NCBI GenBank assembly: GCA_019637175.1
Contig: JAHBWD010000022.1
Span: 58,750-122,749 of the forward strand
Direction of reading: 5' to 3'
Source: Labilithrix sp.
GTDB lineage: Bacteria > Myxococcota_A > Polyangia > Polyangiales > Polyangiaceae
Length of the DNA: 64,000 bases
A program made the position numbers and the translations under genes. The notes beneath the pieces are model-generated. The model did no database searches and was not told the origin of the DNA. It was given only the letters and a program-made list of their open reading frames with translations. Of the stretch, positions 1 through 8,476 are shown one piece after another. Position 1 is the first letter of the stretch; each line of letters starts with the position of its first letter.

Positions 1-1
1 C

Positions 2-454
2 CTCCCGGTCAACGAGCACATCCTGACGGGGGAGACGCTCATCGTCTCGTTCCCGATCCCGGGGACGTGGATCGACGCGGAGGCGACCGTCACGCGCGTC
101 GTCCACGGCCGGCGCCCCGGCGACGACGGGCTCGCGATCGGCGTGCTCTTCGACGTCATCAGCCCCGCGTCGCGGGCCGCGCTCGCGGGCTTCCTCCACG
201 GACGGCCTCCGCCGCTTCCGCGTCGTGGTCCCCTCGCGCGCATGCGCCGCGGCGCCGAGGCGCCTCGTCTCGCCGACGAGCTGACGATGGACCTCCTCGT
301 CGGGCCGGAGCAGCTCGCGTCGCTCGACGACATCGAGGACCTCATGGAAGAGGAGTCGGCGCTGCCCGCGCTCAGCGCGGAAGAGCAGGACGCCCTCGGG
401 ATCTTGAGAGAGGTCGCTGCGGCCTGGAAGCGGCTCGTCGTTTCGAACGACTGA
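2..454 (+). CDS. PilZ-domain-like protein, C-terminal part
   Basis: The gene enters from the left edge, so its start is missing; 150 residues are visible. The first ~50 residues look like the second half of a PilZ beta-barrel: a strand ending in EATVTRVVHG, then GLAIGVLFDVIS, the usual place of the G-x-x-F strand, then a helix ASRAALAGFLHG. A linker and an acidic tail (SLDDIEDLMEEESALPALS) follow. PilZ domains commonly bind cyclic di-GMP, but the RxxxR motif lies at the domain start and would be outside the window, so binding cannot be judged. A separate small gene begins 17 bases downstream on the same strand. Confidence 0.6.
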   Translation, partial: LPVNEHILTGETLIVSFPIPGTWIDAEATVTRVVHGRRPGDDGLAIGVLFDVISPASRAALAGFLHGRPPPLPRRGPLARMRRGAEAPRLADELTMDLLVGPEQLASLDDIEDLMEEESALPALSAEEQDALGILREVAAAWKRLVVSND

Positions 455-471
455 CGATACGCTGCTCCTCG

Positions 472-882
472 ATGTCCGAGGACGGCAAGAAGCGGCTCAA
501 GGATCTCGCCAAGCAGGTTCGGGAGAAGGTCGCCCAGACGGGCGCGCCCGTGCTGCATCAGCGCGGGCTGGAGCTCCTCGAGGATCTCGCGAAGGACCTC
601 ACGGGCCCCGACGGGATGCCGGGGCTCCAGCTCTACCGCGACTCGCCGGCGAAGATCCGCCTCCAGCGGGCGCTGCGCAACGCCGAGATCACCGTCGAGT
701 GGCAGCGCGAGATCGGTGCGCTCGGGCTCACGTGTCAGAAGCACGGCGAGCCCAAGACGTTCGTGCGATACGTCTGGGACGAATCGCTCTCGCGCTGGCG
801 CAAGCTCGACGGCGGCGGTGAGATCTACGAAGACGTCACCGCCGCGCTCGTCGAGTGCCTCTATCCCGAGGCGAAGAGCTAG
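472..882 (+). CDS. conserved hypothetical protein, 136 aa
   Basis: I do not recognise a family. The protein is a single soluble domain with no signal peptide or membrane segment. Residues 1-40 are rich in Lys and predicted helix (DGKKRLKDLAKQVREKVAQ). The C-terminal half alternates short strands with the pattern TFVRYVWDESLSRWRKLDGGGEIYEDV, which resembles a small beta-sheet domain. The ATG at 472 is the first in frame after the stop of the preceding gene; the frame is open further upstream, but that part is low-complexity Arg-rich shadow of the preceding gene. Confidence 0.65.
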   Translation: MSEDGKKRLKDLAKQVREKVAQTGAPVLHQRGLELLEDLAKDLTGPDGMPGLQLYRDSPAKIRLQRALRNAEITVEWQREIGALGLTCQKHGEPKTFVRYVWDESLSRWRKLDGGGEIYEDVTAALVECLYPEAKS

Positions 883-895
883 AGCGTCGCGCCGC

Positions 896-2281
896 TCAGC
901 GCAGGACCGGCGGGCTGCCGCCGCCGCCGCCGCCGCTCACCGAGCCGCCGTAGTCGATCGTGTTGTCGAGCCGCCAGGAGCCGCCGCAGCCGACGCCCAC
1001 GCAGCCGATGAGCTCGATCGGGCACTCCGTCGGGTTGTCCTTCGGACCCTCGCAGACCTCTTCGTCGGCGTCGCCCGAGCTGCCGCCCGCGCCGCCGCCG
1101 GACGGACCCGACTGCGTGCCGTCGCTGCTGCCCGTGCTCGAGCCGCCGCCGGTTCCGCCGCCGCCGCCCTTGCCGTCGCCGCCGCCGGTTCCGCCGCCGC
1201 CGCCGGTTCCGCCGCCGGTCGTGCCGTCGCTGTCGCCGGTGCTCGAGCCGCCGCCCTTTCCGCCGCCGCCGCCCTTGCCGTCGCCGCCGCCGGTGGCGCC
1301 GTCGTTGTCGCCCGTGCTGCTGCCGTCGCTGCTGCCGCCGCCGCCGCCGCTGCAGTCACCGCTGCAGCTGCCGCCGCCGTCGTCGCACTTGCCGTCACCG
1401 GAGCCGCCGCCGCCGCCGCCGCTGCTGTCGTCGTCGTCTCCGCCTTCGGAGCCGTCGTTGTCGCCCTTGCTGCTCCCGCCCTTGCCGCCGTCGGACGTGG
1501 TGCTCCCGCCGCCCGCGCCGCCGTCCTTGTTGCAGCCCGGCTTCGGCTTGGGCGCGCCGTAGGTGCGGACGCTCAGCGACTTGCCGCCGCCGCACGCGAC
1601 CTTGGGCGAGAGCCACTTGATGAGCCCGTCGACGCGCGCGATGTGCACCTTCGTCGTCTGCATGCCGCGGCCGGTCACGAGGCCGACGATCTCGCCGTCT
1701 GCGTTGACCACCGCGCCGCCGGTGTCGACGGTCTCGCTCTTCGGCATGTCCGCGAGGTACGCGTGCGGGAACCACTTGTAGTTCTCGAGCACCGCGCCCA
1801 CCGTTTCGAACTTGGTGCCCGCGTGGCGCACGCGCATCGTCTGCGTGCCGCTCTTCTGCTTGTTCGTCGCGAGCTTCGGATACGCCGCGAGGTTGATCGG
1901 CTTGTCGAGGTAGATGACGCCGACGTCGTGCTTGCGCGGGTGCGACTTGAGGCTGTTGTACGTCATCCAGTCGTACGTGAGCCCGCGCACGCCCGTCGCG
2001 GTCGCCTTTCCGTCTTGCGTCGCGACCGTCCACTTCCCCCGGCCCGCGATGAGGTGACCGGACGTCAGGACGACGCGCGGAGCGATCAGGATGCCCGCGC
2101 CCTCGCCGAGCCGCGAGCCGTTCTCGTCGTGGACGACGATCTGGACGTTCGCCGACTCGATCGCCTGGAGCGCCGTGCCGAGGTTGTCTTGGTCGGGAGA
2201 GCCGCAAGCGGCGATGAGCCCGAGGGAGCTGATGAGAACCGCCGCGCTCGCTGCTCCGATAACTCGCTTGATCATGGCCAC
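896..2281 (-). CDS. trypsin-fold lipoprotein with Gly/Ser-rich tail and Thr at the nucleophile position
   Basis: Residues 1-26 are a signal peptide ending in a lipobox (LIAAC, Cys26), so the protein is probably exported and lipidated. Residues ~40-225 have the layout of an S1 protease: LTSGHLI places His76, KHDVGVIYLD places Asp119, and the nucleophile motif GDSGG is replaced by VDTGGAV with Thr187. Residues ~250-405 are an extreme Gly/Ser/Asp low-complexity region built from GGGSSTGDSDGT-like units, followed by a short Cys-containing tail (four Cys between ~410 and 440). The start is GTG at 2281, with GGAGG four bases upstream; the ATG at 2275 is an alternative with 10-base spacing from the same GGAGG. 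It may be a pseudo-protease or a Thr-dependent variant. Confidence 0.8.
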   Translation of the reverse strand: MAMIKRVIGAASAAVLISSLGLIAACGSPDQDNLGTALQAIESANVQIVVHDENGSRLGEGAGILIAPRVVLTSGHLIAGRGKWTVATQDGKATATGVRGLTYDWMTYNSLKSHPRKHDVGVIYLDKPINLAAYPKLATNKQKSGTQTMRVRHAGTKFETVGAVLENYKWFPHAYLADMPKSETVDTGGAVVNADGEIVGLVTGRGMQTTKVHIARVDGLIKWLSPKVACGGGKSLSVRTYGAPKPKPGCNKDGGAGGGSTTSDGGKGGSSKGDNDGSEGGDDDDSSGGGGGGSGDGKCDDGGGSCSGDCSGGGGGSSDGSSTGDNDGATGGGDGKGGGGGKGGGSSTGDSDGTTGGGTGGGGGTGGGDGKGGGGGTGGGSSTGSSDGTQSGPSGGGAGGSSGDADEEVCEGPKDNPTECPIELIGCVGVGCGGSWRLDNTIDYGGSVSGGGGGGSPPVLR

Positions 2282-2661
2282 TGAACCTCCAAGGCTGCTG
2301 CGTCAGGCGTTGCGGCGGTACGATTTCCAGTGATGGCGCGCCTTTGCGCCGTGACTGGCTCGCCCCGTGAGCGTCGAACCTCAGGTGCACGTGCAGGGCC
2401 AACACGATCACACCGGGTTTTTGGGGGTGTTCGCGGGCGATCCAGCTTCTGGGTTGTGCACGTGCTGCGTGCATCAGACCTCATGCTGGATCGAGCTTTC
2501 ACCGCCTCCGGCTCACCACCGGGAACGCGTGCAACCCCGCTGCGTTACGGGCTCGCGGCACAACTCCAGTGACGGCGTTCCCGCCGGTGCCATGTCCTTG
2601 GATTTCGCGGTGGGAGAAAACCTCTGGAAGCGCTCGGGTGCGGTGGCGTTGAACGTGCAGC
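2282..2661. other. intergenic region, 380 bp, between divergent lipoprotein genes
   Basis: No convincing gene, RNA or repeat. Reading frames that cross it lack codon bias and have no ribosome site. It contains two GTGCACGTGC motifs, near 2391 and 2457, a self-complementary sequence that could be a protein-binding site. It must carry the promoters of both flanking genes, but I cannot place -35/-10 boxes with confidence. Confidence 0.4.
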
Positions 2662-3423
2662 ATGCATCCGTCCATGCTGAAGGCTTTCGCTACTTCGACC
2701 CTCGCGCTCGCCACGTGCGCGGTGGTCTTCGTCGCCTGCTCCGACAAGAACGAGAGCGAGTTCCAAGACCAGCCGCCTCTCTTCGACGGCGGCCCCGATC
2801 AGATCAGCGCGCTCGTCCCCGACAGCAACCTGCCCGACGGCAAGGAGGCGGGCCCGGAGTCGTGCCCGCCCGCGATCCCCTCCGACTTCAACCCGACGTG
2901 GACGGCGCCGACGAAGAGCGCCGCGTGCTCGACCGAGCAGCTCGGCGAGTACTTCGACAACTGCATCGCCGATCCGTCGAAGACGGAGCCCTCGGGCGAG
3001 TGCGCGACGTGGAAGGCCGCGGCGGCCAACGACGCGTGCGGGAAGTGCGCCGAGGCGGCCGACAACACCGGGCCCATCCAGTGGTACCAGAGCCGGACGT
3101 TCTTCACGCTCAACGTCGCCGGTTGCATCTCCCTCACGCAACCGCCTGGAGGAGGCTGCGCCGAGGCGTACAACGCGGCGGTGCAGTGCTCGCGCGAGTC
3201 GTGCAACTTCTGCTTCGGGCTCGGCGGCACCTTCGATCAGTTCCGCACCTGTCAGGGACAGGTGCAGACGCAGGGCATCTGCAAGAGCTACGAGACCGCG
3301 CAGTCGTCGGCGTGCCCCAGCCTCACGTCGAGCACCTCGCCGTCGCTGCCGTGCTTCAAGACGTCGGCCGAGAGCGCGCAGGCGCACTTCACGCGCGTCG
3401 TCGGGATCTTCTGCGGCCCGTGA
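2662..3423 (+). CDS. cysteine-rich lipoprotein, hypothetical
   Basis: An exported lipoprotein: hydrophobic stretch STLALATCAVVFVAC followed by SDKNES marks the lipobox around residue 26. The mature part has about 18 Cys, many in spaced pairs (CGKC, CNFC, ESCPPAIPS, STEQLGEYFDNC), which suggests a disulfide-stabilised surface protein. No enzyme motif is visible. Two starts are possible, ATG at 2662 and ATG at 2674; neither has a clear Shine-Dalgarno sequence, and the second leaves a more typical short n-region. The next gene is convergent. Confidence 0.7.
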   Translation: MHPSMLKAFATSTLALATCAVVFVACSDKNESEFQDQPPLFDGGPDQISALVPDSNLPDGKEAGPESCPPAIPSDFNPTWTAPTKSAACSTEQLGEYFDNCIADPSKTEPSGECATWKAAAANDACGKCAEAADNTGPIQWYQSRTFFTLNVAGCISLTQPPGGGCAEAYNAAVQCSRESCNFCFGLGGTFDQFRTCQGQVQTQGICKSYETAQSSACPSLTSSTSPSLPCFKTSAESAQAHFTRVVGIFCGP

Positions 3424-3453
3424 GCGATCGCCTGCGATCGCGGCGGGAGGCGC

Positions 3454-4485
3454 TCACCAGTCGACGATCGCCGCTCCCCACGTGAAGCCCGATCCGAAGC
3501 TGCACAGCGCCACCTTCGTGCCGCGCTTCAATCGGCCGCTCTCGACCGCCTCGGCGAGCAGGATCGGCAGCGTCGCGGCCGTCGTGTTGCCGTAGCGCTG
3601 GATGTTGTGGAGCACCTTCTCGTCGGGGATGCCGAGGCGCTCTTGGATGAACTGGTTGATGCGAAGGTTGGCCTGGTGAAAGAGGAAGAGATCGATCTCT
3701 TGCCCGCTGATCCCGTGCGCCATGCACGCTTCCATCAGCACCGTCATCATGCGCTCGACGGCGTTCTTGAAGACGAGCTTGCCGTCCATCTGCGCCCACA
3801 TCATCTCGGGCGCGACCTGGCCGACGCCCTCGGCGTTCGCCGGGATGAACGGGCGCTTGCGGATGTCCCAGATGCGCTGGGTGAGGACGTCGGCGAACCT
3901 CCCGTCGGCGCCGAGCTTCCACGTGCGGATGCCGCGATCTTCGTCGGTCGCGCTGACGATGACCGCGCCGGCGCCGTCGCCGAAGAGCGAGGCGACCGAG
4001 CGCCCTCGGGTCGAGAGATCGAGCGCGGCGGAGTGGACCTCCGCGCCGACGACGAGGACGTGCTTGCACGCGCCCGACTGCACCATGGAGGCGGCCGTGC
4101 CGAGCGCATACAGAAAGCCGCTGCACTGGTTGCGGACGTCGAGCGCGGGGACGAACTTCGCGTTCGGTCCGTCGCAGAGCCCGAGCTTCTGTTGGAGGTA
4201 TACGCCCGATCCGGGGAAGCTGTGCTCGGGCGAGAGCGTGGCGAAGACGATCATGTCGAGATCGGTCTTCGCGATGCCCGCGGCGGCGATCGCGCGCTCG
4301 GCCGCGGCGAGCCCGAGATCGGCGGAGCCGACGCCTTCGTCGGCGTAGCGGCGCTCCTCGATGCCGGTTCGCTGCACGATCCAGTCGTGCGTCGTCTCGA
4401 GGCCGTACTGCGTCTTCAGGTCGTCGTTCGTGACCCTCCGCGGGGGAACGAAGAAGCCGGTGCCGGAGATGTACGCGTTGGGCAA
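3454..4485 (-). CDS. fabH: 3-oxoacyl-ACP synthase III (KAS III)
   Basis: Condenses an acyl-CoA starter with malonyl-ACP to start fatty acid synthesis in the cytoplasm; in myxobacteria paralogues also serve branched starters and secondary metabolites. The 343-residue length is normal for the family. The triad is complete: Cys121 in VRNQCSGF, His270 in LFHQANLRIN, and Asn300 in RYGNTTAATLP. The N-terminal thiolase half shows the expected TGIEERR and GSGVYLQQK segments and the second half the GDGAGAV loop. No acyl carrier protein or other fab gene lies next to it. A divergent lipoprotein gene begins 152 bases upstream. Confidence 0.93.
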   Translation of the reverse strand: MPNAYISGTGFFVPPRRVTNDDLKTQYGLETTHDWIVQRTGIEERRYADEGVGSADLGLAAAERAIAAAGIAKTDLDMIVFATLSPEHSFPGSGVYLQQKLGLCDGPNAKFVPALDVRNQCSGFLYALGTAASMVQSGACKHVLVVGAEVHSAALDLSTRGRSVASLFGDGAGAVIVSATDEDRGIRTWKLGADGRFADVLTQRIWDIRKRPFIPANAEGVGQVAPEMMWAQMDGKLVFKNAVERMMTVLMEACMAHGISGQEIDLFLFHQANLRINQFIQERLGIPDEKVLHNIQRYGNTTAATLPILLAEAVESGRLKRGTKVALCSFGSGFTWGAAIVDW

Positions 4486-4637
4486 GGAGCCCAGAGCGTA
4501 GCGCGAATGCGCGCGCGCCGGGGATCGGCGCAGGCGCCTGGATCCGTCGCGTCTCGCGACGCGTACGCAAAAATGTGTAGGCCGCGTCCGTCAGGTCTTT
4601 GCGATCGCGATGGCCGGTGGTTTGCTTGAGGAACACC

Positions 4638-5675
4638 ATGACCCGTCGCGTCCGTCACCTCGTCTCTCCTCTCTCGACCCTCGCGACGCGCTCGCTCCTG
4701 CCGGTCGCGGTCGGGCTCGCGCTCGCGAGCGCCGGCTGCTCGTCGGATCCGGCCACCGAAGACGCGAACGCCCGCGCGGGTGACATCACGGCGCCCGAGA
4801 CGTGGGGCGACATCAAGCTCACCGGCGCCGTCACCATCGCCGCAGGCGTCACGGTCGACATCGCGCCCGGAGCGAACATCACGTGCGGGGAAGGCAGCCG
4901 CATCTTCGTCTCCGGCACGCTGCGCGCGCGAGCGGCCGCCAAGCACGCCAAGATCAGCTGCCCGCAGTGGGCGGGGCTCCTCGTCAAAGAAGGGGGCAAG
5001 CTCGATCTCGAGGGCCTCGATCTCGAGAACGCGCGCGTCGGCGTGGGGCTCGACGTCCAGTCGGCCGAGTCGCGCTTCGTCGACGGCTCGATCGTCGGCT
5101 CGTTCAACCCGATCGTCGTCAGCCCTGGCACCAAGCTCACCGTCGAGCGCGTGAAGGCGAGCGCACCGGAGAAGGTCGGCGACACGGAGGTCTCCATCTC
5201 GGAGATCCACGGGACGCTCATCGCCAAGCGCCTCGACTACGACGCGCGCGCGAACGAGGGGCTGTCGGTGAAGAAGGGCGGCGAGCTCGTCCTCGAAGAC
5301 TCGACGGTGAAGGGCGAGAACGGGCTCGACATGGTGTCGACGTACGCCGCCAAGAGCCTCGAGATCTCGTACTCGACGTTCAGCGGCTCGCACTGCGGCA
5401 TCCACATCGAAGGGGTCGACGCCTTCGAGATCGATCACGTGACGAGCGAGGGGAACATCTTCGGCATCACGATCTACGGATCGGGGGCGGGCCCGAACGT
5501 CGTGCGCGCGTCGAACTTCAGCGGGACGAGCGCGTGGCTCGACTTCCAAGGCGACAACGGGCCCATCACGTTCGACGGCGTCTACACGAGCGGCAAAGAG
5601 ATCATGCTGGGCGGCCCGGTGCCGAGCATCCAGAACACGCCCGCGGCGCCGCTGCCCGACGCCAAGCCTCGCTGA
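4638..5675 (+). CDS. right-handed beta-helix lipoprotein
   Basis: A signal peptide ends in a lipobox near residue 33 (ALASAGC), followed by an acidic spacer. Residues ~45-330 are a run of ~22-residue repeats rich in Gly, Val, Ile and Asp, with units such as GTLRARAAAKHAKI, GGKLDLEGLDL, and the parallel beta-helix pattern ITIYGSGAGPNVV, as in pectate-lyase-like folds. The ATG at 4638 is preceded by GAGG nine bases upstream, favouring it over an upstream in-frame ATG. No catalytic residues are evident; polysaccharide binding or lysis is possible but not shown. Confidence 0.75.
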   Translation: MTRRVRHLVSPLSTLATRSLLPVAVGLALASAGCSSDPATEDANARAGDITAPETWGDIKLTGAVTIAAGVTVDIAPGANITCGEGSRIFVSGTLRARAAAKHAKISCPQWAGLLVKEGGKLDLEGLDLENARVGVGLDVQSAESRFVDGSIVGSFNPIVVSPGTKLTVERVKASAPEKVGDTEVSISEIHGTLIAKRLDYDARANEGLSVKKGGELVLEDSTVKGENGLDMVSTYAAKSLEISYSTFSGSHCGIHIEGVDAFEIDHVTSEGNIFGITIYGSGAGPNVVRASNFSGTSAWLDFQGDNGPITFDGVYTSGKEIMLGGPVPSIQNTPAAPLPDAKPR

Positions 5676-5719
5676 CCCGTTTTTTGGCCGTTCGCGGCGG
5701 TGTAGGTAGAAGTAGGGCT

Positions 5720-6565
5720 GTGATCAGCCTGGCCTCGGAGTTTCCGAACGACAACCCGGCGCTGCACGGGGGCGTCAGCTGGGTGTGCCTCGACACGACG
5801 GGAGACCCGGTCCCGCAGAGCTACGTCCGCGAGGAGCCCGACGTCGCGGCGGAGCCGATCGCGATCGCGATCGCAGAGCCGATCGCGATCGCAGAGCCGA
5901 TCGCGATCGCGGAGCCGATCGCGATCGCGGAGCCGATCGCGATCCCGGAGCCCATTCCGGTGCCGGCCGAGAGCGGGATCGTCCCGATCGCCCTCGCCGC
6001 CGACGACGTGGAGCCCGTCCTCGAAGCGGAGGAAGAAGAGCCGTTCGTCGTCGAGGAGATCGCGCCGCTCGACGAGCTCGACGAGATGGTCGTCGTCGAG
6101 GGCGCCGAGGCGGCGCCGCTGTCGATCGTCGCCGAGACGCTGCCGCCGCCTGCGAGCGTCGAGTCGACGGCCCTGCCGCCGCCGCCGGACGATCCGTTCA
6201 CCGTGTTCCTCTGCGCGCTGGCCGACGTCGCGCTCGCGGCCGGCTCACCGCACGTCGCGTCGATGCTGCCGTCGCTCCTCCTCGAGGGGCGGATCGAACA
6301 CGTGCCCGGCGAAGCCTTGGCGGCCCTCACGGAGGCCGGCGTGTTGCGCGACGGCGAGGTGACCGAATCGTTCGTCGGCCAGACGCGCGCGTGGCGCGAG
6401 ATCCTCCGCGGCACGAGCGAGGACTTCGAGGCGTGTGGCAGCGCGATGCTCGACGAGTGGGCGGCCGATCTGCTCGCGTGCTTGCTCGGCGCGCGCCCGA
6501 CCGCCTCGACGCTTCGTCGCGATCTCAGGACGCGCGGCGTGGCCGCCTTCGGCCTCGCGGCGTAG
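5720..6565 (+). CDS. hypothetical protein with EPIAIA minisatellite repeats
   Basis: The likely start is GTG at 5720 (VISLASEF), close to the end of the preceding gene. Residues ~45-77 are a near-perfect tandem repeat of EPIAIA encoded by an 18-bp unit. An acidic disordered segment follows (~95-145, rich in Glu and Asp, then Pro). The C-terminal ~120 residues are a compact helical domain (DPFTVFLCALADVALAAGSPHVASM to the end) with no family I can name. The protein has no signal peptide or membrane segment. A repeat-linked domain of this sort suggests a scaffold or flexible tether, which is inference only. Confidence 0.65.
   Translation: MISLASEFPNDNPALHGGVSWVCLDTTGDPVPQSYVREEPDVAAEPIAIAIAEPIAIAEPIAIAEPIAIAEPIAIPEPIPVPAESGIVPIALAADDVEPVLEAEEEEPFVVEEIAPLDELDEMVVVEGAEAAPLSIVAETLPPPASVESTALPPPPDDPFTVFLCALADVALAAGSPHVASMLPSLLLEGRIEHVPGEALAALTEAGVLRDGEVTESFVGQTRAWREILRGTSEDFEACGSAMLDEWAADLLACLLGARPTASTLRRDLRTRGVAAFGLAA
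5852..5947 (+). repeat. 18-bp tandem repeat (minisatellite) inside a coding region
   Basis: Five consecutive units begin with GAGCCGATCGCGATCGC. The first unit is extended by six bases to 24, the next four are 18 bases, and the last is diverged. The unit keeps the reading frame and encodes EPIAIA. Each unit includes GCGATCGC, an 8-base palindrome. Copy number is expected to vary between strains. Confidence 0.9.
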
Positions 6566-6570
6566 GCCGC

Positions 6571-7005
6571 TCAGGCCTGACCGACGGTCTCGGCGACGGG
6601 ACGCGCGGGCTTGTTCGCGAACTTGTAGTCGAGCGACGCCGAGACGTCGGTGACCTGGAGATCGTACGCGCCGATGCGGTCGGTCAGGAACTGCTCGATC
6701 GCCTGCGCGTCGAAGTCGCGGCACGAGTAGACATCCATGACGAAGAACGGACGCAGCGGCCAGGTGTGGATGCTGCAGTGCGACGTCGAGAGGACGCACA
6801 CGCCGGTGACGCCGCCCTCGTCTTCGAAAGGCTCTTTGCCGAGCTTCTCGATTTCCGTAGCGACTTCGTACATGTGCGCTTTGTCGAGCAGGCGCATGCC
6901 GAGCACGTCGATGAGATCGACGAGCATCGTTTCGATCACCTTGGCGTCACCCATGCGGCTCGCCGAGCCGCGCCCCAGAACCTTGATGTGTCGGCCGTGC
7001 GTCAT
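6571..7005 (-). CDS. speD: S-adenosylmethionine decarboxylase proenzyme
   Basis: Makes decarboxylated AdoMet, the aminopropyl donor for spermidine synthesis. The 144-residue product has the bacterial class 1b layout: MTHGRHIKVLG at the start, then STSHCSIHTWPLRPFFVMDVYSC. In this family the chain cleaves itself before the conserved Ser (here Ser75 of TSH) to form the pyruvoyl cofactor; His80 and Cys95 match the proton-relay and processing residues. The ATG at 7005 was chosen because family members begin with GRH close to the N-terminus; an upstream ATG at 7092 would add 29 basic residues. No spermidine synthase is nearby. Confidence 0.88.
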   Translation of the reverse strand: MTHGRHIKVLGRGSASRMGDAKVIETMLVDLIDVLGMRLLDKAHMYEVATEIEKLGKEPFEDEGGVTGVCVLSTSHCSIHTWPLRPFFVMDVYSCRDFDAQAIEQFLTDRIGAYDLQVTDVSASLDYKFANKPARPVAETVGQA

Positions 7006-7108
7006 TTTCGCGAGCGCCGCTTCTACTCTCCATCGCTGAGACTGCAAGTGACATTTCACCTGCGCGTCACACTTTTGTTTTCTCCACAGCACACGCGACG
7101 ACGCGCGC

Positions 7109-7648
7109 TCACGGGCGGAGGAGCGATCGAAGACGCGGAGCGATGTTCGCGACCGCGCCGCTGCCCTTCACCGAGCCCTCGAACTTGCGATCGCTCGCGC
7201 GACCGTCGGGGCCCGGCATCGCGAACAGCGGGATGAACTGCGAGACGTAGCCTGCGCGCGTGAGCCGATCGCGATCCTCGTCGAGATCGAACTCGAGGAG
7301 CGTGAGGTTCGGGAACTCGGCGTCGAGCTCGCCGTTCTGCGCGGCGCGGTGGAAGTGCTGGCACGGCTCGCACCACGTCGCGCCGACGTAGACGACGAGG
7401 TCGCGGCCGTCGCCGCGCGCGCGCGCGCGCTCGTCGCGCACGACCGCGGCAGCGTCGGCGCCCGCGCCGGCGTGGACGATGCGCACGCCGCGCGCCAGCA
7501 CGAGCGGTCCCTGGACGGGTGCCTTCGCCGCGCTCGCCGCCGGCTCGGTCTTCGTGGCGGGCTCGGGCTTCAGCTCCGCTTCGCTCTTGCTGCAGCCGGC
7601 GAGGACGGTGAAGAGGGCGGCAGCCGTCGCGAGCCTCACGCGGTCCAT
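7109..7648 (-). CDS. thioredoxin-fold lipoprotein
   Basis: A signal peptide with lipobox (FTVLAGC, Cys19) is followed by an Ala/Pro/Lys linker, then a thioredoxin fold with the CxxC motif WCEPC near residue 93, in the context VVYVGATWCEPCQHFH. The usual cis-Pro loop is recognisable at FIPLFAMPG. It probably works in the periplasm as a disulfide or peroxide-related reductase, or delivers electrons to a partner; no partner gene is adjacent. The 179-residue length fits TlpA-like or thioredoxin-like lipoproteins. Confidence 0.8.
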   Translation of the reverse strand: MDRVRLATAAALFTVLAGCSKSEAELKPEPATKTEPAASAAKAPVQGPLVLARGVRIVHAGAGADAAAVVRDERARARGDGRDLVVYVGATWCEPCQHFHRAAQNGELDAEFPNLTLLEFDLDEDRDRLTRAGYVSQFIPLFAMPGPDGRASDRKFEGSVKGSGAVANIAPRLRSLLRP

Positions 7649-7669
7649 CTTAGATCGAATACGGCGCCG

Positions 7670-8359
7670 TCAAGGCATTCGCGGCGGAACGTCGGACCAT
7701 CGGCTCGCGATGTCTTCCCACGACGGCATCGCTTCGTCGCCGGACATGTGAAGGACGCGGATCCGCACGATCATCCGCTCCACCGCGGAGGTGTAGCCGT
7801 GCTTCTTGCCCTTGGAGAACATCGCCTCCATGCCGGGCAGAGGGAGCGGGTAGCTGAATCGCACTTCGTCCTTCTCGCGGCGGCGACCGCCGCCGAGGCG
7901 CGCGCCGAGCAGCTCGTGCGTCGTCTCCGGCCTGCCCGTCTCGCGATCGAGGATCTCGACGCAGCGGAACGTGGAGTCGAGCCCGTAGACGCGGCGCTTC
8001 GTCCACACCTCGGCGGCGCGCCACGGGCGCCGCTCGCCGCCCGAGGCGTGACGCTCGTCGACGACCACGAGCTCGATGCCCTCGACGACGCCGCTCTTCG
8101 GCGGCTCGGTGGCGCGGGGGACGCGCGAAGCGCGCGGGATCCGGCCCGCGGGCGCCTCCGCGCCGAGCTTGAGGGTGCGCGCGAGATCGCTCGCGGGCTC
8201 CTCCCAGCGCTCGGACGTCGGCGGGATGCGGACGGTGTGCGCGGCTGGCGGGAGGTCCGAGTCGCCCACGTCGGAGTCCGACTCGCCCCGCTTCCCCGCC
8301 TTTGGGGTGGTGAGCTCCAGCGTGCTTCGCCGGACGGGGGGCTTCTTTCCATCGACCAT
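7670..8359 (-). CDS. hypothetical protein, 229 aa
   Basis: No family recognised. The N-terminal ~100 residues are polar and probably disordered (charged, Pro-rich, TPKAGKRGESDSDVGDSD). The C-terminal ~130 residues look folded, with a strand IELVVVDERHAS and the segment GMEAMFSKGKKHGYTSAVERMIVRIRVLHMS. The ATG at 8359 has GGAGG ten bases upstream; an alternative ATG at 8386 would add nine residues. It is followed by the thioredoxin-fold lipoprotein gene on the same strand with a 21-base gap, so the two may be cotranscribed. Confidence 0.6.
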   Translation of the reverse strand: MVDGKKPPVRRSTLELTTPKAGKRGESDSDVGDSDLPPAAHTVRIPPTSERWEEPASDLARTLKLGAEAPAGRIPRASRVPRATEPPKSGVVEGIELVVVDERHASGGERRPWRAAEVWTKRRVYGLDSTFRCVEILDRETGRPETTHELLGARLGGGRRREKDEVRFSYPLPLPGMEAMFSKGKKHGYTSAVERMIVRIRVLHMSGDEAMPSWEDIASRWSDVPPRMP

Positions 8360-8476
8360 GTCCCGCAGACCTCCGCGATAGGCCATCCTATCACCGACGC
8401 CATCGTCGGCTGACGATGAAGATCGCGGCGCGCGCCCGATGAAACGCGCCCAATGAAACGCGCCCGATGAAACTCG

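Noticed and set aside
716..2284. Long + strand open frame opposite the trypsin-fold gene, very rich in Ala and Arg
   Set aside because: It is the complement of a Gly/Ser-rich low-complexity gene; it has no ribosome site and no recognisable domain. The protease-like frame on the other strand has clear motifs.
5852..5947. Tandem repeat considered as a CRISPR-like array
   Set aside because: The units abut with no spacers and keep a reading frame; it is a coding minisatellite.
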